Shown: positions 8,773 to 17,496, counted from the first letter of the stretch. The stretch: DNA of 64,000 nt from JAMXLO01 sp963850535 (GCA_963850535.1 CAWKMC010000039.1:281052-345051); one strand, 5' to 3'. Numbers and translations: made by a program. Notes: generated by a model not told the origin, from the letters alone.

Positions 8773-9756
8773 CTAAGCGCCGTTCGCCATGACGACCACC
8801 GATGCGTCGTCACGCCCGCGCCGATGGTCGCGCAACAAGACAGCCGCTATCACCGATGGGTGGTGCGATAAGAGCCCGGGATAGTGATCGAGGTTCCACC
8901 TGCTGGTCAGCCCATCGGAGTGCATGATCATCAAGGGATCGCCGGTGAACTCATAAGTAAACTCGCGGATCCGCGGAGCGAGATGCCCTGCCGTGCCGTT
9001 GTGCGAGACCATGTGCCTCACCTTGTCGCCACTCAGCAGCGCCGCACTGATGTTCCCGAGCCCAACAAACCGAACCATACGGGCCGCGCGGTCAATCCTT
9101 GCCACTGCAAGGGCAGCGCCGCGCGTCGGCGTCAGGGCGCGATGGATAATTCCAACGAGCTCCTCGCAGTTGGCTTCAGCATTCTGGATAAAGGTACGGG
9201 CAGCCAGTTCAGCGGCCCTGGCCGCTTCGATACCGTGACCGGAGCCGTCTGCCAGCATGATTGTCGGTCCGCGCTCGGTGTCGCTCCACGACCAGTTGTC
9301 GCCACATACCTGCTCGCCAGGATACGGCGCGAGCGTGGCGCCGAGCATACCGTGCCGGGCTGGCGCCGGGTGTATCAGGAATCGGCACATCAGGACGCAG
9401 CCCTGGCCGGAACGCGTATAGATCTGCAGGGTATCCGTGAGTCGGGCGATCGCCCCCAGACCGTTGCCCGGACTGCCAGCAGTCGAATAGCCGTCCTCCA
9501 AGCAGCGGCCGGGATTTGCCATACCGCCACCGCGGTCGAGCGCCAGCACCTCCAGCCCGATCCCGCCGGCGTCATCGCATCGACTGGCATGAATGTGCCC
9601 ACCGCCGCCATGCTTCAGCAGGTTGGTGGCAAGTTCGGTCACCACGACGGCCACTCCGTCGACGCGGGCCTGAGCCAGCCCCACTTGGATCGCGAGTTTG
9701 CCTACCTTGCGCCGAGCCTCCGCGACCTGGCTTGCGTCGCTGACCTCGGTGAACAT
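8773..9756 (-). CDS. RsbT-like ATPase fused to SpoIIE/RsbX-type PP2C phosphatase
   Basis: The 327-residue protein has an N-terminal HATPase of the anti-sigma type (about 1-130: VVTELATNLLKHGGGG, ALDRGGGM, GNGLGAIARL). This is followed by a PP2C domain (about 138-325) with the metal-binding landmarks LADGSGHGIEAA, FVGLGNISAALL, MHSDGLTSRW and GRDDASVVVM. RsbX-type phosphatases reset stressosomes by dephosphorylating RsbS and RsbR. Its position directly after rsbT (one base apart) fits that feedback role. The added ATPase half resembles the rsbT product. Substrates are inferred from context. Confidence 0.88.
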   Translation of the reverse strand: MFTEVSDASQVAEARRKVGKLAIQVGLAQARVDGVAVVVTELATNLLKHGGGGHIHASRCDDAGGIGLEVLALDRGGGMANPGRCLEDGYSTAGSPGNGLGAIARLTDTLQIYTRSGQGCVLMCRFLIHPAPARHGMLGATLAPYPGEQVCGDNWSWSDTERGPTIMLADGSGHGIEAARAAELAARTFIQNAEANCEELVGIIHRALTPTRGAALAVARIDRAARMVRFVGLGNISAALLSGDKVRHMVSHNGTAGHLAPRIREFTYEFTGDPLMIMHSDGLTSRWNLDHYPGLLSHHPSVIAAVLLRDHRRGRDDASVVVMANGA

Positions 9757-9757
9757 C

Positions 9758-10162
9758 CTAGGTCCATCGCGCTATGGTTATGATCGTGCCCGATCCAGGT
9801 TGGGATTTTATATCGAATTCATTGCAAAGGCGCTTTGCGCCGCTAAGCCCGAGACCCAGTCCGTTGCCGGTTGTGTAGCCATCCCTCATGGCCTGGTCGA
9901 TATCGCGGATCCCCGGTCCGGCATCACTGAATGTGAGTCTGACCCCACGACGCTGACCGTTGCGCAGCACTTCGACGCGCATTTCGCCGCCGCCGCCGTA
10001 ATCCACAGTGTTTCGGGCGATTTCGCTCGCCGCAGTGACGATCTTGGTCTGATCGACCAGGCTGAACCCGATCGCGACGGCACGAGCCCGAACTGCCTGA
10101 CGCACCCTTACCACGTCATCGGAAGTGCGCAGCGGCATTTTATCATCGCTCTCGGTCTGCAT
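9758..10162 (-). CDS. rsbT: RsbT-like serine/threonine kinase (switch kinase of the stressosome)
   Basis: The 134-residue single-domain GHKL kinase is of RsbT size. It shows the N box (TAASEIARNTVDYGGGG), G1 box (FSDAGPGIRDID) and G2 box (GLGLGLSGAKRLCNEF). In the known system RsbT is held by the RsbR-RsbS scaffold, phosphorylates both on stress, and is then released to activate an effector. No rsbU is visible here, so the released kinase may act on the neighbouring ATPase-PP2C or hybrid kinases. Its start lies inside the 3' end of the frameshift-corrected rsbS, the usual overlap for this pair. Confidence 0.9.
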   Translation of the reverse strand: MQTESDDKMPLRTSDDVVRVRQAVRARAVAIGFSLVDQTKIVTAASEIARNTVDYGGGGEMRVEVLRNGQRRGVRLTFSDAGPGIRDIDQAMRDGYTTGNGLGLGLSGAKRLCNEFDIKSQPGSGTIITIARWT

Positions 10163-10533
10163 CGTCGCGCTCGGGATTATCGATGATGCGCCGGATCAGG
10201 GCCAGGCCCCTGTCCACATTCAGGGCGGTTCGGACGCCGGTGAGACCTAGACCCAGCTCGACCAGGGTGATGGCAACGGCCGGGCGCATGCCAACGACGA
10301 CGGTGACTGCGTCTGAGTACCTTCGACATCGCCGCGATGTTGTTCAGCATACGCCCGATGAAGGAGTCGACGATCTCTAGCGCCGAGATATCGATCATCA
10401 CGCCACGGGCGCGATCGGTCACGATGCGCTGCGTGAGATCATCCTGCAGCGCCAGCGCGAGCCGGTCGTGCATGTCCACCTGGATCGACACCAGCAGACA
10501 GTCGCCGATGCGCAGGATTGGGATTTCCGGCAT
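10143..10533 (-). pseudogene. rsbS: RsbS-like STAS scaffold protein, broken by one extra base
   Basis: The N-terminal part reads PILRIGDCLLVSIQVDMHDR and LEIVDSFIGRMLNNIAAMSKVL, with the phospho-acceptor Ser57 in VDSFIG. After VL the frame is lost. Dropping one base (10314, the A between CTC and GAC on the coding strand) gives VLDAVTVVVGMRPAVAIT and then LVELGLGLTGVRTALNVDRG, a normal RsbS C-terminus ending at 10143, 129 residues in total. As written, the gene makes a 118-residue product with a nonsense tail ending at 10177. The intact surrounding operon makes a sequence error, or a very recent mutation, more likely than long-standing decay. Confidence 0.88.
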
Positions 10534-10536
10534 CCA

Positions 10537-11409
10537 CTACGCCTCCGGCGCAGCCGGCTGTTTCCGCTCGGTGACCATTTTGCCAGAGCGGCGCAGCGCG
10601 AGTGCCAGCGCGTCCGCCATGGTCGCCTTCGAAATGACGTTGAGTTCGAGGCCTAGGTGTACGATTGTCTGCGCGATCTGTGGACGAATGCCACTGAGGA
10701 TGCAGTCGGCTCCCATCAACCGGGCCGCTGAGATCGTCTTGATCAGGTGCTGGGCAACGAGGGTATCGACCGTCGGCACGCCCGTGATGTCGATGATGGC
10801 GATCTCGGCACCCAAATCAACGATGTGCTGCAGCAGGCTTTCCATCACGATCTGCGTGCGCGCGCTGTCGAGTGTGCCGATCAGCGGCAAGGCGAGAATG
10901 CCCTCCCACAATTCCACCACCGGTGTGGAGAGTTCGAGAAGCTCCTGTTGCTGGCGCCTGATTACCTCCTCGCGGGTGCGGGCGTAGCACTCGATGGTGT
11001 AGAGACCGAGGCTATCAATCAGCCGGCTGGTGGTCCACGTCTCCCGCACCAGCCGTTCTGGGTCATCTCGCAGCTCCTCTCTCAGCAGCGCGAACAGCGG
11101 TTCCTTCAGAGAGAAGATAAAAGTGGCCGTTTCGGTGGGGCTGAAGCCCTGCACCGCCCGATCGCGCGACAGGTCTTCCAGCAACTCGCGTATCGGCTGC
11201 CATTCCGGCGTATCGACGTCGTCAAATGGCGCGATCTGGGCGCTCGCCCGAAGCTGGCCGAGAAAGCGGCGCGCCAGCCCGGAGGTTTCGGCTTCCCGCT
11301 GTGTGCCGCCATATTTCGCGTCTTGCCGCTGGTGTTCCAGCCAGTCGCTCAGGAGCCGTTGGCTGTGGCGGTCGATCAGCCGCAGGATGATGTTGTCTCG
11401 GTCGCTCAT
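10537..11409 (-). CDS. rsbR: RsbR-like stressosome co-antagonist with C-terminal STAS domain
   Basis: The 290-residue protein has a helical N-terminal sensor-like region (about 1-155, RsbR_N/globin-like) and a STAS domain (about 163-278). Both threonines phosphorylated by RsbT in the family are conserved in context: Thr216 in GVPTVDTLVAQHLI and Thr248 in SGIRPQIAQTIVHLG. It is the first gene of the minus-strand operon rsbR-rsbS-rsbT, three bases ahead of rsbS. RsbR forms the stressosome shell with RsbS, and its N-terminal turret receives the signal. What it senses here cannot be read from sequence. Confidence 0.9.
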   Translation of the reverse strand: MSDRDNIILRLIDRHSQRLLSDWLEHQRQDAKYGGTQREAETSGLARRFLGQLRASAQIAPFDDVDTPEWQPIRELLEDLSRDRAVQGFSPTETATFIFSLKEPLFALLREELRDDPERLVRETWTTSRLIDSLGLYTIECYARTREEVIRRQQQELLELSTPVVELWEGILALPLIGTLDSARTQIVMESLLQHIVDLGAEIAIIDITGVPTVDTLVAQHLIKTISAARLMGADCILSGIRPQIAQTIVHLGLELNVISKATMADALALALRRSGKMVTERKQPAAPEA

Positions 11410-11547
11410 TCAGTTCCTTTAATAAACAGAAGATAATGGCGCGGCAAACCGTGCTGAGGCTCCGAAGTAAATCCCAGCAGACCTTGCGTCACCAGCTCGA
11501 GCACCCTAAGAAGCAGTGTCCGATATCATAACGCCTGCGGTTGCTCC
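11410..11547. promoter_or_regulatory. Divergent intergenic region, rsbR operon and receiver gene
   Basis: The 138 bases between the divergent starts of rsbR and the single-domain receiver gene must hold both promoters. It is AT-richer than its surroundings (for example TTTAATAAACAGAAGATAAT near 11420-11440). I could not place -35/-10 boxes or an operator with confidence. Confidence 0.4.
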
Positions 11548-11937
11548 ATGGATGGAACGGCCCCCAAATCGACGGATCCCGGCAAGGCTCACATCCTTGT
11601 CGTCGAGGATGACGCGACGCTCGGTCAGGCTTTATGCAGGGTGCTGACGCACGAAGGCTATGGCGTGGTCTTCGCGTCAGATTTTCGCTCTGCCCTCGAG
11701 ATTCTCGAGGGCGACCAGCAACTCGATCTGCTGCTGGTCGATATCGTCATGCCAAACAGCGTCAACGGCCTTGCCCTCGCCAGGATGGCGCGGCTGCGGC
11801 GGCGTAATCTGCGGGTTGTATACGTTTCCGGATATACCATCCCTGGGTTGGAAGACGAGCTGCTCGGCCCAATCCTGCGCAAGCCGGTCGATGATCGCTT
11901 GCTGATCGAGGAGATCGAAAAGGTATTGGCCGCCTAG
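11548..11937 (+). CDS. Single-domain response regulator (receiver only)
   Basis: The 129-residue protein is one receiver domain with no output domain. The acidic pair is in ILVVEDDATLG, the phospho-acceptor Asp in LLLVDIVMPN, the Thr/Ser position in VVYVSGYT and the conserved Lys in ILRKPVDD. Such CheY-like proteins pass phosphate between proteins rather than bind DNA. It diverges from the stressosome operon, which encodes two hybrid kinases, so it is a plausible phosphoryl partner. That link is inferred from position only. Confidence 0.9.
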   Translation: MDGTAPKSTDPGKAHILVVEDDATLGQALCRVLTHEGYGVVFASDFRSALEILEGDQQLDLLLVDIVMPNSVNGLALARMARLRRRNLRVVYVSGYTIPGLEDELLGPILRKPVDDRLLIEEIEKVLAA

Positions 11938-11952
11938 CCGACGACGCTGCGC

Positions 11953-13707
11953 TCAGCCCGGCCGGCTCTCGGCGCGAGTTGCTCTCAGTCTGCTGCGGAG
12001 TGCGACCGTTGCCAGACGATCGATCTGTGGTGGATCACCATGCGCCACCACGCCGTAATCCTGTGCAGCACGTGCCAGAGTCACCAGGCCATCGCGGAGG
12101 TCCTTCTCGACCAGAGCGAGTTCGCGTGCCAGCGGGTCGCCATAGCCGCCGGCGCCTGGCAGCTCGTGACGGAACACCTGTCCTTTGCGCAGGGTCATGG
12201 TCAGTTTCGCATGCAACTTCTGTTCAGTCGCCAGTCCCGGATCAAGAACATTCCGACCCGGCGCGCCCGACGCTCCACCTTCTAGACCGTACGGCTGATG
12301 CACCTGCCGGTCAGCGCGCACCTGCAGAATGCCTTCGTCGGCCAGCATCCGCCATGTTTTGCGTTGTGACATTCCGCCGCGGAATCGCCCGGCTCCGCCA
12401 CTGTCTGGAACAAATTCGTAGTCGAGCACTTCCAGCGGGTTTTCCGCCTCGATCACTTCGACCGAAAAGCTGGCCATATTGGCGAACATCGAGGTGTTGC
12501 CGTCCAGTCCATCGGCCCATGGCCGCGCGCCCCAACAGCCCGATAGGAAATCTACGTAGATGAACGGCCGCAGGTCCTTGTCGTAGCCACCGATCGTAAC
12601 GCCGGTATTGCCGCCTTCGCCGGCCGCCATCACACGGTCAGGATAGAGCTTTGCAAGAGCACCGAAGCAGCAATCGACACCGCGAAACCCTGTCAGACCG
12701 CGCGCCGCGCACGCCGCCGGCAACTTGCCGTGGGTGATCGTGCCTAAGGGCGCGATCACCTTGATTGGCCGAAACACGCCATCGTTGTTCGGCATGTTGA
12801 TCGACAGCACCGACTTTACCGCGGTGAAGCTCATCGCCGCGGTGTAGCTCCAGGTGTTGTTGATCGCCCCTTTGACCTGCGGTGCGCTGCCGGTCCAGTC
12901 CACTTCCATGGCATCACCACGTTTGCGGACCGTGCATACCAAAGGGATCGGCTTGCCGACATCAATCTGGTCATCATCGATCCAGTCGGTGAATGTCGCT
13001 TCGCCGTCCGGTAATTCCAATAGGCAGTGCCGTGTTAGTCGTTCGGAGTAGTCCATCGTCTCGTTCATCAGCGCGACCACGCCATCGGCGCCATAACGTG
13101 CGACGAGATCGGTCATGCCGCGGGCGGCGATCTCGCACGCCGCAAGCTGGCTACGGATATCCCCCAGCACGCGGCCAGGCAGCCGCACATTGCGGTCTAT
13201 CATGCGGAACAGCGTGCTGTTTGGCTGGCCACGCTCATAGAGCTTGAGTGGTGGAATCCGCAGACCTTCGGCGTAGATCTCGGTGCTGTCCGACGCATTT
13301 GATCCAGGCACTCGGCCGCCGACATCGGTGTGGTGACAAATCGTCGCCGCGTAGGCGATCGGCTTGTTTCCGCCGGCGAACAGCGGACGGAAAATGAAGA
13401 TGTCCGGCAGATGCATCCCGCCGTCGTAGGGGTCGTTGTTGATCAGTATGTCGCCTTCAGCGATGTCGTCACCGAAATGACGCAGCACCGCTTGCAGCGC
13501 CACCGGGATGGAGCAGAGGTGGCCCGGCAGTGCCAGACCCTGCGCTGCCAACCGGCCTTGCGCGTCGCACAGTGCCGCACTGTAGTCCATGATGTTCTTC
13601 AACACCCCGGAGTAGGCGGTGCGATAGATCGTCAGAACCATCTCATCGCCGAGTGCGGCGATGGCGTTGCGGAACAGCTCGGCTGTAATCGGATCGGTGG
13701 CTTGCAT
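11953..13707 (-). CDS. hyuB: Hydantoinase/oxoprolinase subunit B (HyuB)
   Basis: The 584-residue protein has family landmarks near the N-terminus (AELFRNAIAALGDEM, YSAALCDAQGRLAAQG, HFGDDIAEGDILINNDPYDGG) and later (ICHHTDVGGRVPGSN, AAMSFTAVKSVL, GGSGAGRFRGGM-like SGGAGRFRGGMSQR, LPGAGGYGDP). This is the partner subunit that with HyuA hydrolyses cyclic amides using ATP. It ends 15 bases from the convergent receiver gene. It is separated from hyuA by about 7 kb, whereas the two are usually adjacent. A PrpF-type gene is divergent from it, 64 bases away. Confidence 0.92.
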   Translation of the reverse strand: MQATDPITAELFRNAIAALGDEMVLTIYRTAYSGVLKNIMDYSAALCDAQGRLAAQGLALPGHLCSIPVALQAVLRHFGDDIAEGDILINNDPYDGGMHLPDIFIFRPLFAGGNKPIAYAATICHHTDVGGRVPGSNASDSTEIYAEGLRIPPLKLYERGQPNSTLFRMIDRNVRLPGRVLGDIRSQLAACEIAARGMTDLVARYGADGVVALMNETMDYSERLTRHCLLELPDGEATFTDWIDDDQIDVGKPIPLVCTVRKRGDAMEVDWTGSAPQVKGAINNTWSYTAAMSFTAVKSVLSINMPNNDGVFRPIKVIAPLGTITHGKLPAACAARGLTGFRGVDCCFGALAKLYPDRVMAAGEGGNTGVTIGGYDKDLRPFIYVDFLSGCWGARPWADGLDGNTSMFANMASFSVEVIEAENPLEVLDYEFVPDSGGAGRFRGGMSQRKTWRMLADEGILQVRADRQVHQPYGLEGGASGAPGRNVLDPGLATEQKLHAKLTMTLRKGQVFRHELPGAGGYGDPLARELALVEKDLRDGLVTLARAAQDYGVVAHGDPPQIDRLATVALRSRLRATRAESRPG

Positions 13708-13771
13708 GGGACCATCCGACCATCGCTGTCCGGCGCTGACAACCGTTCCCGAGCATGATTAGCTGGCGGCC

Positions 13772-14989
13772 ATGCCCACGACACCGCTCGATCCTCCGCC
13801 GCTGCTGCGCAACGGGTGCGTCGAATTCCCCGTCCATCACGTCCGGGGCGGCACATCCACCGGACTGGTGATCGGCGAACACTGGGCGCCGCAGGAACAA
13901 TCATTGCGCGAAGAACTGCTGCGTCATCTGATGGGGCTGCCGCTGGAAGGGACCCGCCCCGGCAACAAGCAGATCACCGGGCTCGGTCGGATCGTGCCGA
14001 CCGGCAACAAGGTGTTCTTCGCCAGGCTGGAGGCGGACGGAAATCAGCGCCGAATTGTCAGCACCTTCGCGCAGCTCGCGGCCGATAAGTCCGCGATCGA
14101 CTGGAGCGTGAACTGCGGCAACATGACCGCCGCGCTGCCGCTCTGGGCATTGGACAGCGGTCAGGCCCAAGCCAGCGACGAGGCGTTCGAGATCGATATC
14201 TTCAACACCAACACCGGTGTGATGGCCGGCTCGCGCATGCGGTTCGGCTCCGACGGCGGCTTCGTCCCGGCCGAGATCCCCGGCGTCGACGGTGCCTTTC
14301 CCGCGGTGGACCTGTTCCTCGCCAATCCGGTCGGCGCCAAGACCGGACGCCTGCTGCCGACCGGGCGCCCGGCCGACGATATCGGCGGCTACGCCGTGTC
14401 CTGCGTCGATGTCGCGGTGCCGATGGTCATCGCGCGCGCGGCAGACTTCGGCAAGACGGCGCAGGAACCGGCCGAGGCGCTGGAGGCCGATCGCGAATTC
14501 ATGGCGGCGCTTCGCGCGATGTGGGTGGAAGCCGGGCTGCGGATGGGGCTGAAATCAGCCGGCGGCCGGGCGATGACAGCCGGAGAACTCGCGGAAAGCG
14601 AGACGATACCCAAGGTTTGCATCGTCGGTCCCGCGTCCGGATCGGGCCACATCGCCGTGCGCTATTTCACGCCGCAGACCGCGCACCGTTCCTTGGCGGT
14701 CTCCGGCGGCTGTTGCCTGGCAGCCGCCGCATTGATCCCGGGTTCGGTCGCACACGAACTCGCCCGTGGTCTCCCGCCGGTGTCCGACGACTTCGCCGAG
14801 GTCGATGTCGGGATTGAAAATCCCGCCGGGATTCTTGAAGCGACGATCCAGGCGCGGCTGCTGCCGTCCGGGCTGGACGTGCGAAAAGCCGCGTATCGCC
14901 GCAGCACGCAGATCCTGCTGCGGGGCCACGCTCCGCTGTACCGCGCTTCCGCCGCGCTGCGTGGGGCGCTGCTGCCTTTGTGCGATTGA
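13772..14989 (+). CDS. PrpF-family isomerase (methylaconitate/oxalomesaconate type)
   Basis: The 405-residue protein matches PrpF length and shows HHVRGGTSTGLVI near the start, DWSVNCGNMTAA in the middle and, in the second half, PASGSGHIAVRYF and LAVSGGCCLAAAALIPGS, consistent with the duplicated diaminopimelate-epimerase-like fold. Family members move double bonds or isomerise tricarboxylates such as 2-methylaconitate or 4-oxalomesaconate without cofactor. It is divergent from hyuB and convergent with the broken M20 peptidase. No prpBCD genes are nearby, so a propionate role is not supported. The substrate is open. Confidence 0.88.
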   Translation: MPTTPLDPPPLLRNGCVEFPVHHVRGGTSTGLVIGEHWAPQEQSLREELLRHLMGLPLEGTRPGNKQITGLGRIVPTGNKVFFARLEADGNQRRIVSTFAQLAADKSAIDWSVNCGNMTAALPLWALDSGQAQASDEAFEIDIFNTNTGVMAGSRMRFGSDGGFVPAEIPGVDGAFPAVDLFLANPVGAKTGRLLPTGRPADDIGGYAVSCVDVAVPMVIARAADFGKTAQEPAEALEADREFMAALRAMWVEAGLRMGLKSAGGRAMTAGELAESETIPKVCIVGPASGSGHIAVRYFTPQTAHRSLAVSGGCCLAAAALIPGSVAHELARGLPPVSDDFAEVDVGIENPAGILEATIQARLLPSGLDVRKAAYRRSTQILLRGHAPLYRASAALRGALLPLCD

Positions 14990-16208
14990 TCAGGCAATTC
15001 CGGCGACGGCCATGATGGTCGCTAGTCCCGCCGACATGCCACGCAGCGACGCTTCCGGTGCGACGTCGATCCACTCCTCCGGCGAGTGAGCGCGTCCGCC
15101 GGTTCCGCCTGAGCCGATCTTGATGGCCGGGATGCCAAGGCTCATCGGAATGTTGGCGTCAGTCGAGGACGTTTCGAAGCGAGGGCTGAAGCCATGCGCA
15201 CTGATCGCTGCAGAGGCGAGGCGTACCAGGTCGCTGTTTTCATCGGTGCGGCCGGCCGGCCGATCGCCGATCTTTCGGATTTCCGTCGTCAACGGCTCCG
15301 CTGCGCGTTGATCGGGCGGCGTTCTCGGCGGCAACCGCCTGTTGCAGCAGATCGAGAAAGCCAGCCTCCAGCCGCGCCAGCTCTTGCGGCGATTCCGAGC
15401 GCAGGTCGAACTCGGTCCACACGCTGTTGGGGATCGAATTGATCGACGTGCCGCCCCCGGTCAGGGACGCGCTGTAGGTCGTCTTGGGGTGTGCGGGCAC
15501 GCTGATGTGACCCAGCCGCGAGATTGCGTCGGCCATCGCGAACATCGGATTGACGAGGCCGAACGCTCCGTAGCTGTGGCCGCCCGGACCTTTGAAGGTG
15601 ACCCGGTAGCGTTTGGAGCCGACCCCGCCGGTGGCGATGTGATCCATGTCCGGGCTGTCTACCGTGATGAAGGTGCTGATGCGGTCCTTGTAGCGGCCTT
15701 TCTGGAACAGGTGGCGCATGCCGCGCAGGTCCCCTGGCCCTTCCTCGCCGACATCGGCGACGAACAGCAGATCGGCGCGCGTACGGACGCCAGCCGTCTC
15801 GAGGGCACGCAGCCACGCCAACAACACGGCGAGCGAGCGTGTGTCATCGCCGACCCCAGGCGCGAACAGCTTCGTGCCTTCGCGACGGACGGTCAGATCA
15901 GTCCCGGCGGGAAACACCGTGTCGAGATGCGCAGCGATGCAGACCAGAGGGCCGTTGCCGGCACCGGGGCGTATTCCGGTGACATTGCCTTCCGCGTCGA
16001 TCTCCAGATTCGTCAGGCCGTGGGCCTCTGCCATGGTCAGGAAGGCCCGGGCGCGAGCCGCTTCCTGGAAGGAAGGCGCCGCGATCTGGGTCAGCGTGAC
16101 GATGTCCTCTATCGTGCGGTCATGCTCGGCTGCGAGAGTCGCCGTGGCTTCGCGATAGGCTTCGCTCGCCATGACCTCGCGGATCATCGACTCGGCCTGA
16201 TCGGTCAT
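14990..16208 (-). pseudogene. M20-family metallopeptidase, broken by one extra base
   Basis: The N-terminal part has the zinc-site motifs of M20 peptidases: CIAAHLDTVFP, GVGDDTRSLAVLL, VADVGEEGPGDLRG and GGHSYGAFGLVNP in the lid domain. After ENAARSTRSGAV the frame breaks. Dropping one base near 15290 restores AVTTEIRKIGDRPAG and a normal C-terminus (SSTDANIPMSLGIPA, the conserved GGRAHSPEEW) ending at 14990. Start ATG at 16208 follows an AGGAG box. An intact protein would be about 405 residues, the usual length. The substrate is unknown, and context with hyuAB suggests amide or peptide catabolism. Confidence 0.85.
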
Positions 16209-16285
16209 GGCATGCGGGCTCCTGCTTCGTCCGGGCGGGTTCTGGCCGAGGACGCGGCAATGGGCAAGCCAAACGGAGGAGCGAG

Positions 16286-16681
16286 ATGGACATGGCCGCA
16301 CGTCTGCAACGGGAACTGCCGCCGTTGTCGCGATGGATGGGAATCACGGTGACAGTCGCCGAACCGGAGCGCGTGATTGCCGAGCTGACAATTCGCGAGG
16401 ACCTGTGCACCGCAGGTGAGATCGCGCATGGCGGCGCGATCATGGCGTTTGCCGACACGGTCGGCGCAATTGGGACGATGGTGAACCTGCGCGAAGGCCA
16501 GGGGACGACGACACTGGAAAGCAAGACTAATTTTTTCAGCGCTTCGCCAATCGGAGCACGGTTGATTGCCGAGGCGATACCGTTGCATCGCGGCCGGCGC
16601 ACGCAGGTATGGGAGACGCGGATCAGCAACGAACAAGGCAGGCTGGTCGCCAAGGTCACGCAAACTCAGATGGTGCTGTAG
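16286..16681 (+). CDS. PaaI-type hotdog thioesterase
   Basis: The 131-residue protein is a single hotdog domain. The conserved HGGAIMAFADTVGAIG contains the His-Gly-Gly and acidic residue of the PaaI active site, followed by TLESKTNFFSAS and GRRTQVWETRISNEQGRLVAKV. Such enzymes hydrolyse acyl-CoA or aryl-CoA thioesters in the cytoplasm. A GGAGG-like box precedes the ATG. It is divergent from the M20 gene. The CoA-dependent island begins about 1 kb downstream, so a housekeeping role clearing stalled CoA esters is possible but not shown. Confidence 0.88.
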   Translation: MDMAARLQRELPPLSRWMGITVTVAEPERVIAELTIREDLCTAGEIAHGGAIMAFADTVGAIGTMVNLREGQGTTTLESKTNFFSASPIGARLIAEAIPLHRGRRTQVWETRISNEQGRLVAKVTQTQMVL

Positions 16682-16873
16682 CACTCCCGGTGATAGAAAC
16701 TAAGTGAAGCGGCTGCGCCACGCGCCATTGATTGTGATGGTCACGCTCGAAGCTGAATCAAGCGCGCTCATTTGGCCAAGTACAGCTACGAGTGCCACGA
16801 TCCGATGCCACAGTTTTACGACTGATCCAAGAAGCAATCCGCAGCGCTTACCAGAAGCGGAGTATGTCTTGAG
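16682..16873. other. Intergenic region without visible features
   Basis: The 192 bases between the thioesterase and the PopZ-like membrane protein show no convincing small gene, hairpin with a T-run or clear promoter boxes. Confidence 0.4.
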
Positions 16874-17386
16874 TTGAGCGGCGCACAGATACCTCCAGAT
16901 GGATCTCCTCCAATGGAGGACGTTCTTGCCTCCATCCGACGCGTTCTCGGCAAGCTCAAGGCGCCTGCCGGGATCGGCAGCGAATCGCCGGAATTTCAGC
17001 GGCATCCGCAAGCAGCAGACAAAAATGTTCTGGTGCTCGAACCGAGTATGATGGTGTCGGATGATCCGATGCCGGAGCGCCGCCGCGCAGACAACGAGCG
17101 GGGCGCAGCCCAGACAATGAGCGTCGAAGATGCGCAGCGATTATGGTTATGGGAGCAGGCTGCTTTGCAGGCTCAGCTCGCACGCTTGGAGCACAAGATT
17201 GACGTGCTCGGTTCCATCGCCACGGCGGCTGCAGCCATCGGCGTCTCGACAGGACTGGGCGTTCTCGCTGGTTTTTTTCTGGGCCTGGAAGTGGGAGCCG
17301 GAGTTTACGGTTTGTCATGCGTCGTAACGGTGGTCTCTTTGCGGTTCGCTTTCACTCGTCAGCCCTCGGGACGCCCCAAACAGTGA
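16874..17386 (+). CDS. PopZ/DUF2497-like N-terminus joined to a two-helix membrane anchor
   Basis: The 170-residue protein has an N-terminal stretch PPMEDVLASIRRVLGKLKAP, very like the first helix of PopZ/DUF2497 proteins (SMEEILASIRRII), and a second short match NVLVLEPSMMV. Instead of the PopZ C-terminal oligomerisation helices it has a coiled segment (about 80-105) and two membrane helices (about 110-134 and 137-160). The start could be TTG 16874 or ATG 16913. PopZ organises the cell pole in alphaproteobacteria. A membrane-held protein with only the client-binding helix is unusual, and its function is unknown. Confidence 0.6.
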   Translation: MSGAQIPPDGSPPMEDVLASIRRVLGKLKAPAGIGSESPEFQRHPQAADKNVLVLEPSMMVSDDPMPERRRADNERGAAQTMSVEDAQRLWLWEQAALQAQLARLEHKIDVLGSIATAAAAIGVSTGLGVLAGFFLGLEVGAGVYGLSCVVTVVSLRFAFTRQPSGRPKQ

Positions 17387-17496
17387 GGCTGCCGGCGTCC
17401 CCATTGCCCGCAAGCACTGACAATAGCAGACGCCACGGCGTTGATCTGTCACTGGCCTAGCGGCTAGCGTCAGCCGGTCACGCCAGGGAGGGGACC

